This document shows positions 18,227 to 28,655 of a stretch of 64,000 bases of DNA, piece by piece. The stretch is from contig NZ_CAQI01000041.1 of assembly GCF_001046895.1 (NCBI RefSeq), positions 1-64,000 of the forward strand, in the 5' to 3' direction. This DNA is from Pseudarthrobacter siccitolerans. GTDB lineage: Bacteria; Actinomycetota; Actinomycetes; Actinomycetales; Micrococcaceae. Position 1 is the first letter of the stretch; each line of letters starts with the position of its first letter. A model generated the notes under the pieces. The model saw only the letters and a list, made by a program, of their open reading frames with translations, had not been told where the DNA came from and did not search any database. The position numbers were made by a program, and so were the translations under genes.

Positions 18227-19144
18227 CTAATTCACCGCCTTGGGCATCCCGGCGAACGTCTCGGCCAGCAAATCGACGAACAGCTGGACCCGGGCGGTTT
18301 TCCTGTCGTTGATGAGCAGTGCAAAAACATTGCGGGCCAGACGGATTTCCGGGACGTCCAGCACCACCACACCGGCAGGCTTGTTCCGCAGCGCGAGCTC
18401 GGGGACCAGGGCCGCGCCCAGCCCGGCAGCGGCCATCTCCAGGCTGGCATGGAAGTCGTCGCTGTGGGCCACTACCCGCGGGTGCAGGTTGCAGCCGGCA
18501 AAGAGCCGTTCGATGACCATGGCATCGCTCGTTCCGGGATGGTGCACGATCCAGGGCATCTCGGACAGGTGGTCCGCTGCCACCTTCGCCTCGGCACGGA
18601 AACCCCAGCCCGCAGGCAACACCACACGGAAGTCGTCGTCGCCGATCCATTGCCTGTTGATCGTGTTGGGCCAGGCGAAGCCGGTCTGGCCCACCTGGAA
18701 AACCACTGCCAGGTCCAGGTCGCCGCCGGCACGCAGGCCCTGGATGGTCTGGCCGGGCTCAGCGACGGAGACCTTCAGGTCGATGCCCAGGTTCTTCCAT
18801 GTTGGATTCTTCAGGATCCGCGGCAGGACAAAGGTGGCCAGGCTGGGGAAGATCCCGAGGCGCAGTTCCTGGTGCGCCGAATCCTGGGTTTTGGAGGCTG
18901 CGGCCATGAGTGCCTCGATGTCCGTGAGCACCTTGGCGGCGTGCCGGCTCATCACGACGGCGGCTTCCGTGGGCACCACGCTGCGCGCCGAGCGCTGGAA
19001 GAGGACCACGCCGGTGTCCCGTTCCAACGCGGACATCTGCTGGGAAACGGCTGAGGCGGTGTAGCCAAGCGTTGACGCGGCGGCCGCGAACGAGCCCAGC
19101 CGCGTGACCTCCAGGAGGGTCTTCAGGTGTACCGGATTTACCAC
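18227..19144 (-). CDS. LysR family transcriptional regulator
   Basis: A 305-residue LysR-type regulator. The N-terminal helix-turn-helix covers about residues 3-60 (LLEVTRLGSFAAAASTLGYT, then SAVSQQMSALERDTG), and the remainder is the periplasmic-binding-protein-like effector domain. It is transcribed away from the lipid operon that begins at 19270, with about 125 bp between them. LysR regulators often control a divergent neighbour, so that operon is a reasonable target. The effector is unknown. Confidence 0.9.
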   Translation of the reverse strand: MVNPVHLKTLLEVTRLGSFAAAASTLGYTASAVSQQMSALERDTGVVLFQRSARSVVPTEAAVVMSRHAAKVLTDIEALMAAASKTQDSAHQELRLGIFPSLATFVLPRILKNPTWKNLGIDLKVSVAEPGQTIQGLRAGGDLDLAVVFQVGQTGFAWPNTINRQWIGDDDFRVVLPAGWGFRAEAKVAADHLSEMPWIVHHPGTSDAMVIERLFAGCNLHPRVVAHSDDFHASLEMAAAGLGAALVPELALRNKPAGVVVLDVPEIRLARNVFALLINDRKTARVQLFVDLLAETFAGMPKAVN

Positions 19145-19269
19145 CAGCCCACAGTACTCTGCCGTACACCGTCGAAGAAGCTGAAGCCCAGACCCATCCG
19201 GCGGCCCGGGTGGTGCGAATTTCCCTCTGTATACCCATCACTGGCAAATGTTCAGCAGAGGAGCATCAA

Positions 19270-20670
19270 TTGTCACCTGACCCAGCAGTAAGCGGAACCG
19301 GACGACGGCGGGTGGCCGTCATCGGCAGCGGCGTCGCCGGCCTGACGGCCGCCTATGTCCTCAACCGCGAGGACGACGTGACCTTGTTCGAGGCGGATTC
19401 GCGGCTGGGCGGGCACGCCCACACCCACGACATGCCGCAACCGGACGGCTCGGTTCTCGGCGTGGACACCGGATTCATCGTCCATAACGAGCGGACGTAC
19501 CCCACGTTGCTGCGGCTGTTTGCCGAGCTGGGGGTGGAAACCCAGGACTCCGAAATGAGCATGTCCATCCGCTGCGACGGCTGCGGGCTGGAATACGCCG
19601 GTGCCCGCGGCGGTGCCCGCGGCATCATCGCCCGCCCGTCCAGCCTGCTGCGGGGGCGCTACCTGCTGATGCTCCTGGAAGTCACCCGCTTTTACCGTAA
19701 GGCCAGGGCTCTGCTGACCACGGCCCCGGTTTCCGCAGTCAGCCCGGACGAGGCAGTTCCCGAACTGACCCTGGGTGAGTTCCTCGAGCGTGAAAACTTC
19801 AGCCCCTACTTCGTTTCCCACTTTATGACCCCGGTGGTCAGCGCCGTCTGGTCCTGCGATCCCACCACCGCTTTGGCCTACCCGGCCCGCTATCTCTTCA
19901 CGTTCCTGGGACACCACGGGCTGCTCGGCGTCAAGGGCTCACCCCAGTGGCGCACGGTCACCGGCGGGTCGGCGCGGTACGTGGAGAAGCTGGCGGCCAC
20001 CCTCCCGGATGTCCGGCTCAACACACCCGTCTCCGCAGTCCGGCGGCATGCGCTGGGCATCGAGGTGGTGACGGAAGCCGGCGTCGAGGATTTCGAGGCC
20101 GTTGTCATCGCAACCCACCCGGCGCAGGCGCTCGGGTTCCTGGCCGACGCCACGCCGGATGAGAAGGAAGCGCTGGGCGGGATGCCGTATTCGGTGAACC
20201 ACACGGTGTTCCACCGGGACCCTGCCGTCCTGCCGTCCGCCGGGAACGCCAGGGCATCGTGGAACTACCGGCTGCCGTCCTGCGAAGCCCGGCCGGACAA
20301 GGTCCTGGTCAGCTACGACCTGACCCGCCTGCAGCGGTTGAGCCCGCTGGACGGCAAGCGGTACCTGGTGAGCCTGGGGGAGTCTGAACTCATCGCCGAT
20401 GACGCCGTACTGGAGCGGATGGTCTACGAGCACCCGCAGTACACGCCTGAATCAGTGCAGGCACAGCAGGCAATCGCGGCACTCAGCGACAGCCGGATTG
20501 CCTATGCCGGCGCCTACCTTGGCTGGGGTTTCCATGAGGACGGCGCGCTGTCCGGCGTCCGGGCCGCCGGAAAGCTTGGCCGGCAATGGGCTCCTGTCCT
20601 GCCCGCTGAAGGGCCCGGTTCGTTCGACGACGGCGGGCGGCAGCTTGCTGCCGCCGCGGAACCAGTATGA
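19270..20670 (+). CDS. FAD-dependent amine-oxidase-type oxidoreductase
   Basis: About 466 residues. The start is set at TTG 19270 because AGAGGAG stands just upstream; the frame is open further up but without signal. The N terminus carries the FAD fold VAVIGSGVAGLTAAY followed by LFEADSRLGGHAHTH, as in flavin amine oxidase/desaturase-like proteins. It overlaps the DUF1365 gene by four bases, and that gene overlaps the CFA-type methyltransferase. This three-gene order recurs in many bacteria and points to a lipid acyl-chain modification pathway. The flavoprotein may oxidise or desaturate the methylated chain; this is inference. Confidence 0.87.
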   Translation: MSPDPAVSGTGRRRVAVIGSGVAGLTAAYVLNREDDVTLFEADSRLGGHAHTHDMPQPDGSVLGVDTGFIVHNERTYPTLLRLFAELGVETQDSEMSMSIRCDGCGLEYAGARGGARGIIARPSSLLRGRYLLMLLEVTRFYRKARALLTTAPVSAVSPDEAVPELTLGEFLERENFSPYFVSHFMTPVVSAVWSCDPTTALAYPARYLFTFLGHHGLLGVKGSPQWRTVTGGSARYVEKLAATLPDVRLNTPVSAVRRHALGIEVVTEAGVEDFEAVVIATHPAQALGFLADATPDEKEALGGMPYSVNHTVFHRDPAVLPSAGNARASWNYRLPSCEARPDKVLVSYDLTRLQRLSPLDGKRYLVSLGESELIADDAVLERMVYEHPQYTPESVQAQQAIAALSDSRIAYAGAYLGWGFHEDGALSGVRAAGKLGRQWAPVLPAEGPGSFDDGGRQLAAAAEPV

Positions 20671-21392
20671 GCTCCGCGATCTACCGCACGTCCATCTCGC
20701 ACGTGCGGCATACCCCCTTGAAAAACTCGTTTACGTACCGCAGCTACAGCTGGTTCGTCGACGTTGACAGGCTTCCGCGGCTGCCGTTCCTGCTGCGGCC
20801 ATTGGCCGTCTTCCGGTCCGGCGACCATCTGGGCGATCCGGACGCCACCATCCGCAGCAACGTGGAGCGGTACCTGCGCACGCAGGGGATAGAGCCCGAC
20901 GGCGGCCCTATCCACATGCTGACCAGCGCCAGGGTTTTCGGCTACGTTTTCAATCCGCTGACGCTGTTCTGGTGCTACCGCTCCAGCGGCGAGCTTGAGT
21001 GCGTGGTTGCCGAAGTCCACAACACGTACGGTGAGCGGCACTGCTATCTCCTCCGGACGGACCCCTCCGGGCGCGCTTCCGTTCCCAAGGCGTTCTACGT
21101 TTCACCGTTCAACGATGTGGACGGGCAATACCGGATGAAGCTGCCTGCGCCAGGGGAGAAGCTGGCCGTTTCCATCGTCCTGGACCGCGAGGGCCACCGG
21201 CCGTTTGTCGCAGCCATGGATGGTTCGCGCCGGCCCGCCACTCTGCGGAACATCCTGGCGGCGGCGTTCACGGTTCCGGCCGCGCCGCTGTTGGTTTCGG
21301 CGCTCATCCGGGTACAGGGCATTACACTCTGGGCAAGACGCCTGCCCGTCGTCGCCAGACCACACCACCCCTCACAGGAGGCAGTTCAATGA
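20667..21392 (+). CDS. DUF1365 domain-containing protein
   Basis: A 241-residue protein of the DUF1365 family, recognised by IYRTSISHVRHTPLKNSFTY at the N terminus, FGYVFNPLTLFWCY near residue 90 and EVHNTYGERHCY. The family has no established biochemical activity. It nearly always accompanies a flavoprotein and a CFA-type methyltransferase. Here it overlaps both neighbours by four bases, so the three are tightly coupled. A role in handling modified membrane acyl chains is inferred from this linkage only. Confidence 0.9.
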   Translation: MSSAIYRTSISHVRHTPLKNSFTYRSYSWFVDVDRLPRLPFLLRPLAVFRSGDHLGDPDATIRSNVERYLRTQGIEPDGGPIHMLTSARVFGYVFNPLTLFWCYRSSGELECVVAEVHNTYGERHCYLLRTDPSGRASVPKAFYVSPFNDVDGQYRMKLPAPGEKLAVSIVLDREGHRPFVAAMDGSRRPATLRNILAAAFTVPAAPLLVSALIRVQGITLWARRLPVVARPHHPSQEAVQ

Positions 21393-22801
21393 CAATGACG
21401 GACAACAACGAAACGGCTGCAGCTCCTTTCCGGGACAAGGCCGCGCAGCAGGCTGAAGGCAAAGCCACGAAGGCGGCGCTCGGCCAGGGCGCCACGCAGC
21501 TGGCGGGAGCCTGGAACCCAACGGGAGTGCCGGCGTCGCCCGCCACCATCGATGCGGAGCTGTGGCCGGGAGTGGCCCAGCCGCCGTCGGGAGCCAAAGC
21601 AGCCATCGCCGGGAAGGCCGCCGGACTCCTCTTCAAGGGGGCAGTCAAGCGCCTGCCGCTGCGGGTGGAGTACCCGGACGGCACTGTCCTGGGGATAGGC
21701 GGGCCGGATGCCCCGGTGATGGTCATGGTCCGGCCGGAAGCGTTTGAAGCCCGGATCGGGGACAACGGCCTGATCGGGCTGGGTGAGTCGTTTATGGCCG
21801 GGGACTGGGAGGCCAGCGACCTGGCCGGCGTCCTCGAGGTGTTTGCCGCGTCGGTGGACACGCTGATTCCCACTCCGCTGCAGAAACTCCGGGCCCTGTA
21901 CCTGCCGCGTACCCCGCGGCAGGAGCGTAATGCCGAACACAACACGCGCAGCAACATTTCCCGGCACTACGACCTCTCCAACGACCTGTTCTCGAACTTC
22001 CTCGACTCCACCATGAGCTACTCCTCAGCCCTGTTCCCGGCTGACGCCGGAGCGCTGGGCTCCGTGGGATGGGAGGCCCTGGCGGAAGCACAGCGGGCAA
22101 AAATTGACCGGCTGCTGGACAAAGCCGGCGTGGGAGAAGGGACCCGGCTGCTGGAAATCGGCACCGGGTGGGGCGAGCTGGCACTGCGGGCAGCGGCCCG
22201 CGGCGCCACCGTCTACAGCGTCACCCTCTCCAGCGAGCAGCAGGCCCTTGCACAGGAGCGCATCGCCGCGGCCGGTTATTCGGACCGCGTCACAGTGGCG
22301 CTGCAGGACTACCGGGCAGTGGAAGGCGAGTACGACGCCGTGGTGTCCGTGGAGATGATCGAGGCCGTGGGCTACGAATACTGGCCCATCTATTTCCAGA
22401 CCATCGACCGCGTCCTGGCGCCGGGCGGAAAGGTGGCCATCCAGGCGATCACCATGCCCCACGGCAGGATGCTGGCCACCCGGAACGCCTACACCTGGGT
22501 CCACAAGTACATCTTCCCCGGCGGCTTCCTGCCGTCCGTCCGGGCGATCGAGACCGTCACCCAGCAGCACACCACGCTGCGCGTGCGCGAGCGGATGGGC
22601 ATGGGGGACCACTACGCCGCCACGCTGCGTTTGTGGGAGGAGCGGTTCCTGGAGCGGTCCCGCGAGGTGGCGGAGCTAGGCTTCGATGCGGTGTTCCAGC
22701 GGATGTGGCTGTTCTACCTGTGCTACTCCCGGGCAGGCTTCCAGTCCGGCTACCTGGATGTGCAGCAGGTTGTGCTGGACCGCCGGGAGGTCCAGCTCTA
22801 G
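21389..22801 (+). CDS. Cyclopropane-fatty-acyl-phospholipid synthase family methyltransferase
   Basis: A 470-residue SAM-dependent methyltransferase of the CFA synthase family and second of its kind in the window. It shows SNISRHYDLSNDLFSNFLD around residues 187-205, the SAM loop LLEIGTGWGELAL near 252, and VSVEMIEAVGYEYW, where the conserved glutamate sits. Its N-terminal 50 residues are a low-complexity, alanine-rich extension. The ATG overlaps the DUF1365 stop as ATGA. The probable substrate is an unsaturated phospholipid acyl chain. A strong terminator follows. Confidence 0.9.
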   Translation: MTMTDNNETAAAPFRDKAAQQAEGKATKAALGQGATQLAGAWNPTGVPASPATIDAELWPGVAQPPSGAKAAIAGKAAGLLFKGAVKRLPLRVEYPDGTVLGIGGPDAPVMVMVRPEAFEARIGDNGLIGLGESFMAGDWEASDLAGVLEVFAASVDTLIPTPLQKLRALYLPRTPRQERNAEHNTRSNISRHYDLSNDLFSNFLDSTMSYSSALFPADAGALGSVGWEALAEAQRAKIDRLLDKAGVGEGTRLLEIGTGWGELALRAAARGATVYSVTLSSEQQALAQERIAAAGYSDRVTVALQDYRAVEGEYDAVVSVEMIEAVGYEYWPIYFQTIDRVLAPGGKVAIQAITMPHGRMLATRNAYTWVHKYIFPGGFLPSVRAIETVTQQHTTLRVRERMGMGDHYAATLRLWEERFLERSREVAELGFDAVFQRMWLFYLCYSRAGFQSGYLDVQQVVLDRREVQL

Positions 22802-22866
22802 CAGCCGCTGCCTGCGGCGGGGTGTGGCACCTGGCCGCGGGCCGGCGTCGTGCGTTTGGTCACCTG

Positions 22867-22902
22867 AAGGGGTTCCGAAGGTCACTTCGGAGCCCCTTTT
22901 TG
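22867..22902 (+). terminator. Intrinsic terminator of the lipid operon
   Basis: A 14-bp stem (22867-22880 with 22885-22898, one G-U pair) with a GTCA loop runs into a T tract. It lies 65 bp after the CFA-type gene. Confidence 0.88.
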
Positions 22903-23201
22903 GTGCCGTCCGCACTCCGCCGCTACTCCGCGCGGCAGGTGCGACACGCCGTCTTTTCCACGACACGCTGGGCGTTAATTGTGGCTAAGTACTCCACAGG
23001 GTGTGGATTCCGTCCGCGAAAACAGCGGGATTCCGGACATTTTGAAGGCCTCTCCCTGTGGATTAAAGGTGCATTAAATGACATACTTGTAATACATCAT
23101 CTTGGGGTTCCAAAGAGGCGTCTGCACTAGATGTAGTATCTAGGTACAGCTTGGGCGGGAACACCGGACGAGCAAGTTTTCCAGAAAAGGGGACAGGAAC
23201 C
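22903..23201 (+). promoter_or_regulatory. nrdHIEF upstream region
   Basis: This 299-bp stretch between the lipid operon terminator and nrdH has no gene and is much more A/T-rich than its surroundings, as expected of a promoter region. It contains the candidate NrdR box at 23124-23139. A weaker A/T-rich element around 23084-23097 lies about four helical turns upstream. NrdR boxes often occur in pairs, but the second site is only suggestive. The -35 and -10 cannot be fixed with confidence; TAGTAT at 23134-23139 would overlap the box. Confidence 0.5.
23124..23139. promoter_or_regulatory. Candidate NrdR box
   Basis: The core CTAGATGTAGT differs from the NrdR consensus CwAtATaTwGt at two positions. 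It is nested in a perfect inverted repeat CTAGAT-5 bases-ATCTAG (23127-23143). NrdR is the repressor of ribonucleotide reductase genes, and the site lies about 60 bp before nrdH. Confidence 0.55.
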
Positions 23202-23447
23202 ATGACCGTAACGGTTTACACAAAGCCTGCTTGTGTTCAGTGCAACGCCACCTACCGGGCTCTCGACAAGAAGGGCATCGCGTACCAGAGTGTTGACATC
23301 TCCCAGGACGCCGAAGCCCTCGAGCGCCTGAAGGCACTGGGTTACATGCAGGCCCCCGTTGTGGTCACCGACCAGGACCACTGGTCAGGCTTCCGCCCGG
23401 ACAAGATCGAGGAACTGGCGCTCTCCGCAGTTTCCTCCGTGGCCTAA
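23202..23447 (+). CDS. nrdH: Glutaredoxin-like NrdH redoxin
   Basis: An 81-residue redoxin with the active-site CVQC at residues 11-14, preceded by VYTKPA. The C-terminal WSGFRPDKIEEL is the NrdH hallmark that separates it from glutaredoxins. It delivers electrons from thioredoxin reductase to class Ib ribonucleotide reductase. The ATG follows an AGGA site; the frame upstream is open but not coding. It is the first gene of nrdHIEF. Confidence 0.95.
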   Translation: MTVTVYTKPACVQCNATYRALDKKGIAYQSVDISQDAEALERLKALGYMQAPVVVTDQDHWSGFRPDKIEELALSAVSSVA

Positions 23448-23498
23448 GGGGTCACACTTTTTCCTGCCGGCAACCGTCAACCAGCTGAGGTGACTCCC

Positions 23499-24047
23499 AT
23501 GGCAGCACCAGCAGCACAGGAATCCTACACGGCGCAGGACTCCTATACATCGCAGGGAGCCTCCGGAAGGCAGCAAATCAACGCGGCTCAGCGCGGGGAT
23601 GCTGCGGAGCCGGTTTCCGCGGTTGTCACCGGCAGCCAGCTCATCTACTTTTCCTCGGCATCCGAGAACACCAGCCGCTTCGTCTCGAAGCTTGGCCGTG
23701 AGGTGGCCCGGATTCCGCTGCTCCCGAAGGATGCACCCCTCCTTGCCACCCGGCCCTATGTGCTGGTGGTGCCAACATATGGCGGCACCAGGGGAGAAGG
23801 ATCCGTTCCAAAGCAGGTCATCCGGTTCCTGAACAACCCGCAGAACAGGCAGCTGATCCGCGGCGTGATCGGGGCCGGCAACACAAACTTCGGGGACAAC
23901 TACTGCATGGCGGGGGACATCATCGCCGTCAAGTGCGGAGTACCGCACCTCTACCGCTTCGAATTAATGGGCACGCCAGACGACGTGACCCGTGTAAACA
24001 ATGGATTGGACACGTTTTGGACACGACTGTCGCAGACACAGAAGTAA
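23499..24047 (+). CDS. nrdI: Class Ib ribonucleotide reductase flavodoxin NrdI
   Basis: About 182 residues from ATG 23499, which follows GAGGTGA. NrdI is an FMN protein that supplies the oxidant needed to form the dimanganese-tyrosyl cofactor of NrdF. The flavin loop is visible as [14 protein letters not shown], and the family block [10 protein letters not shown] with IGAGNTNFG follows. An extension of about 45 residues rich in alanine, serine and glutamine precedes the fold, longer than in most NrdI proteins. The 3' end overlaps the probable nrdE start. Confidence 0.94.
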   Translation: MAAPAAQESYTAQDSYTSQGASGRQQINAAQRGDAAEPVSAVVTGSQLIYFSSASENTSRFVSKLGREVARIPLLPKDAPLLATRPYVLVVPTYGGTRGEGSVPKQVIRFLNNPQNRQLIRGVIGAGNTNFGDNYCMAGDIIAVKCGVPHLYRFELMGTPDDVTRVNNGLDTFWTRLSQTQK

Positions 24048-26188
24048 CCAGGGCCCAGAAGCCTGAGATGCCTGCCGCCTACAAGGGCCTGGGCTATCAC
24101 GAGCTGAACGCGATGCTGAACCTGTATGGTCCCAGCGGCGAGATCCAGTTCGAGGCGGACCGCGAGGCCGCCCACCAGTACTTCCTGCAGCACGTGAACA
24201 ACAACACCGTGTTCTTCCATGACCTGGAAGAGAAGCTCGAATACCTGGTCAAGAACGACTACTACGAGCGCGAAACCCTCGACCAGTACACGATGAACTT
24301 CATCCGTGACCTGTTCAACCGCGCCTACAAAAAGAAGTTCCGCTTCGAGACCTTCCTGGGCGCGTTCAAGTTCTACACGTCCTACACACTGAAGACGTTT
24401 GACGGCAAGCGTTTCCTGGAGCGCTACGAGGACCGCGTGTGCATGGTTGCCCTGCACCTGGCCCGCGGCAACGAGCAGCTCGCCCTGCAGATGGTGGACG
24501 AGATCATCGAGGGCCGCTTCCAGCCGGCCACCCCCACCTTCCTGAACGCCGGCAAGAAGCAGCGCGGCGAGCTGGTGTCCTGCTTCCTGCTGCGCATCGA
24601 AGACAACATGGAGTCGATCGGCCGCTCCATCAACTCCGCCCTGCAGCTGTCCAAGCGCGGCGGCGGCGTGGCTTTCGCACTGACCAACATCCGTGAGGTG
24701 GGCGCGCCCATCAAGCAGATCGAGAACCAGTCTTCCGGCGTCATCCCGGTGATGAAGCTCCTCGAAGACAGCTTCTCCTACGCCAACCAGCTGGGTGCCC
24801 GCCAGGGTGCCGGTGCCGTGTACCTGCACGCGCACCACCCGGACATCTACCGGTTCCTGGACACCAAGCGGGAGAACGCGGACGAGAAGATCCGCATCAA
24901 GACCCTCTCCCTTGGCGTGGTCATCCCGGACATCACGTTCGAGCTGGCCAAGAAGGACGAGGACATGTACCTGTTCTCGCCGTACGACGTCGAACGCGTC
25001 TACGGCATGCCGTTCTCCGACGTCTCGGTCACCGAGAAGTACTACGAGATGGTGGACGATTCCCGGATCAAGAAGACCAAGATCAAGGCCCGCGAGTTCT
25101 TCCAGACCCTCGCCGAGATCCAGTTCGAATCCGGCTACCCGTACATCATGTTCGAGGACAAGGTGAACCGGGCCAACCCGATCGACGGCAAGATCATCAT
25201 GTCCAACCTGTGCTCGGAGATCCTCCAGGTCTCCCAGCCCACCACGTACAACGATGACCTGTCCTACGCTGACACCGGCAAGGACATCTCCTGCAACCTG
25301 GGCTCGCTGAACATCGCCAAGACCATGGACTCGCCGGACTTCGGCCTGACCATCGAGACGGCCATCCGCTCGCTGTCGGCGGTCTCGGACATGTCCAACA
25401 TCACCTCGGTGCCCTCCATCGCCAAGGGCAACGACCAGAGCCACGCCATCGGCCTGGGCCAGATGAACCTGCACGGCTACCTTGCCCGCGAGCGGGTGCA
25501 CTACGGTTCCGAAGAAGGCCTGGACTTCACCAACATCTACTTCTACTCGGTGGTGTACCACGCCATCCGCGCCTCCAACCTGCTGTCCATCGAGACCGGC
25601 CAGACCTTCGGCGGCTTCGAAAAGTCCAAGTACGCCTCGGGCGAGTTCTTCGACAAATACACGGAGCAGGAGTGGATGCCGCAGACCGAGAAGGTCCGCG
25701 AGTTGTTCAAAAACGTGCACATCCCCACACAGGCTGACTGGCTGGCGCTGAAGGCTTCGGTCATGGAGCACGGCATCTACAACCAGAACCTGCAGGCTGT
25801 CCCGCCCACCGGTTCCATCTCCTACATCAACAACTCCACCTCCTCGATCCACCCGGTGGCGTCCAAGATCGAGATCCGCAAGGAAGGCAAGATCGGCCGC
25901 GTCTACTACCCGGCGCCGTACCTGACCAACGACAACCTGGAGTACTACCAGGACGCGTACGAGATCGGCTACGAGAAGGTCATCGACACCTACGCTGCCG
26001 CCACCCAGCACGTGGACCAGGGCCTGTCCCTGACGCTGTTCTTCAAGGACACCGCCACCACCCGCGACATCAACAAGGCCCAGATCTACGCCTGGAAGAA
26101 GGGCATCAAGACCATCTACTACATCCGTCTCCGCCAACTCGCGCTGGAAGGGACTGAGGTGGAGGGCTGCGTTTCATGCATGCTGTAG
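24017..26188 (+). CDS. nrdE: Class Ib ribonucleoside-diphosphate reductase alpha subunit
   Basis: The large catalytic subunit, which reduces ribonucleoside diphosphates to deoxy forms. Landmarks are the conserved start of the fold [12 protein letters not shown], the substrate-site cysteine in [17 protein letters not shown], and the C-terminal redox pair GCVSC that exchanges electrons with NrdH. The start is uncertain. TTG 24017 (723 residues) overlaps nrdI and would couple translation; ATG 24068 (706 residues) is close to the usual family length. Neither has an ideal ribosome site. A strong hairpin separates it from nrdF. Confidence 0.95.
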   Translation: MDTTVADTEVTRAQKPEMPAAYKGLGYHELNAMLNLYGPSGEIQFEADREAAHQYFLQHVNNNTVFFHDLEEKLEYLVKNDYYERETLDQYTMNFIRDLFNRAYKKKFRFETFLGAFKFYTSYTLKTFDGKRFLERYEDRVCMVALHLARGNEQLALQMVDEIIEGRFQPATPTFLNAGKKQRGELVSCFLLRIEDNMESIGRSINSALQLSKRGGGVAFALTNIREVGAPIKQIENQSSGVIPVMKLLEDSFSYANQLGARQGAGAVYLHAHHPDIYRFLDTKRENADEKIRIKTLSLGVVIPDITFELAKKDEDMYLFSPYDVERVYGMPFSDVSVTEKYYEMVDDSRIKKTKIKAREFFQTLAEIQFESGYPYIMFEDKVNRANPIDGKIIMSNLCSEILQVSQPTTYNDDLSYADTGKDISCNLGSLNIAKTMDSPDFGLTIETAIRSLSAVSDMSNITSVPSIAKGNDQSHAIGLGQMNLHGYLARERVHYGSEEGLDFTNIYFYSVVYHAIRASNLLSIETGQTFGGFEKSKYASGEFFDKYTEQEWMPQTEKVRELFKNVHIPTQADWLALKASVMEHGIYNQNLQAVPPTGSISYINNSTSSIHPVASKIEIRKEGKIGRVYYPAPYLTNDNLEYYQDAYEIGYEKVIDTYAAATQHVDQGLSLTLFFKDTATTRDINKAQIYAWKKGIKTIYYIRLRQLALEGTEVEGCVSCML

Positions 26189-26204
26189 TTGTAGCTTCAA
26201 CTAA

Positions 26205-27260
<1,056 letters not shown>

Positions 27261-27282
27261 TTTTTTTCTGTGAGATCGGAGG

Positions 27283-27315
27283 CTAGTTGGCGGTTTAGCG
27301 ACTAGTTGGCGATTT
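27283..27315. repeat. Short tandem-like direct repeat at edge of accessory region
   Basis: CTAGTTGGCGRTTT occurs at 27283-27296 and 27302-27315, a 19-bp period with one mismatch. It lies just after nrdF, where gene content changes from core to accessory. It might mark an old insertion edge or a regulator site; nothing more can be said. Confidence 0.4.
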
Positions 27316-28034
27316 GGGACCGGAGATTTGGCGAAGACCGGCCTATCTGGCGGCTTTGCCTGAAAGTCTCGAAGCTTGTTTCAGCATTTGGAGCCAACTG
27401 GGAATATGGAGGTAGCTCGCCTGTGGCGTGGCCAACTATGCGCGTCTTGAAAGAACTTACCCGAGGCTGGGAGGACATTCGTCAGCGTTCCTTAATTGCC
27501 GGGGGCGACTGGAAAAGCCTTCCGGCGCTATCAGAACTCTCTCATCCCGCCATCCAAGTGTGTCAGGACTTTGACACGAACCCGGCAAGTCCAAAGTACG
27601 AACGCCACAAGGAGGCTACGCAGGCTGCCGGGTACCCCGTTGTGGAGGCAAGAGACCTGAAGACCGGACCAGGGTGGCGTGCAGCCGTAATTGTTCAGGA
27701 CGGTGTTTCGTGGATCGTCCACGCCGATACACACGATCGATTTCACGCTGGGGTCTCTAGCCGTTTCGGTGGTCAGCTTCGGGAGGCAACTGAGCCGACC
27801 GAGCTGGATTTCGCTTTGAGGAAGCTCAAGCTGGCCGAGAGGGAAGTGATGAGGTCGGTGAAGGAGTGGCAGGAACACATCATTCTTGTGACGCTCACGG
27901 CGTTCCGCAAGGCGTTCAAGGAGCATCCGGACGGTCGGGAAGTTAAAGTGATGCTTCCGTGCCCCCCCTTCGGCCTTGTTGCAGTCCGGAATCCCTGCAG
28001 TAGACGTGGAGCTCACCATCTCCGTGATCGCTGA
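27306..28034 (+). pseudogene. 5' part of a frameshift-split hypothetical gene
   Basis: This frame codes for up to 242 residues. TTG 27306 is the longest start, but ATG 27438 is a more natural one. The protein has no recognised domain up to EHPDGREVKVMLPCPP. At that point the DNA has seven consecutive C (27962-27968). Beyond it this frame gives an implausible basic tail, while the frame starting at 27976 continues sensibly. Removing one C would join them into a protein of about 415 residues (about 370 from ATG 27438). The break may be a real mutation, a phase-variable tract, programmed slippage, or a sequencing error. Confidence 0.55.
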
Positions 28035-28554
28035 GGAACCTCAGGGGACTGAAGAAGGCCACGAAATCGGGGAGACACTTGCCGAGGTCAACCTCAAGTT
28101 CGATTCGTGGAAATTTGTGGGTGCTCAGGGCGGATCTTCGGCATATGCGCGGGGTGTCGAGACTATTCTCCTGACTACGATCCTGCCTATTCTGGATAGT
28201 CGCGAGGAAACGTGGGCGAAGGAACCGGCGGCTCACTATGGCTTGGATGGAAGCTTGAGGTTCAGCATCGAAATGTCGAGGATGCGCGCCCTCCAGATTG
28301 TTTTTGCTGCAGAAAATGAGGGAATCTCTGCTGAAGCTTCAGGGCAGGCAACTCGAGCCGATGTCCACCATTTTGTTACAGGCGAAGCACTGAAATCCGC
28401 TATTGCTGAGCAAAAGCCACTACGGGCTGCTTGTGGTTATTGGTTCGTCCCAGCAAGGTTTCCCGATGGCCTTCCTTTGTGCGATGACTGTTCGAAGCAG
28501 GGTCTTGTCATACGGTTTCTTGAGCAGATGGGGGCAGGGCCGCTGCAACGTTGA
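27976..28554 (+). pseudogene. 3' part of the split gene, DUF3039-like C terminus
   Basis: This frame gives about 192 residues from a weak TTG and is better read as the continuation of the preceding fragment after a frameshift at the C7 run. Its C terminus, CGYWFVPARFPDGLPLCDDC, resembles the actinobacterial DUF3039 pattern of a cysteine, a tryptophan and a CxxC-type pair that could bind zinc. No ribosome site supports independent translation. It ends before a bidirectional terminator. Confidence 0.5.
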
Positions 28555-28592
28555 GGCGAACTCGAATGCGGCCTCACCATGACGCGCAAAAC

Positions 28593-28635
28593 AAAACCGG
28601 TCGGTCCCAACTGAAGGGGGCCGACCGGTTTTTGA
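28593..28635. terminator. Bidirectional terminator
   Basis: A 12-bp stem (28593-28604 with 28621-28632) has A runs on its left and T runs on its right, so it can stop transcription from both sides. It lies between the split gene and the convergent HTH gene. Confidence 0.8.
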
Positions 28636-28655
28636 ATCTTTGGGGATTTACGAAG

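Noticed and set aside
17615..19054. A 479-codon plus-strand frame across the DUF2004-type and LysR genes
   Set aside because: It starts in the metE terminator and runs antisense over two recognised genes; no ribosome site.
23951..26137. A 728-codon minus-strand open frame opposite nrdE
   Set aside because: Composition (Val/Asp/Leu/Gly-rich without structure) and complete overlap with the clearly real nrdE show it is a shadow.
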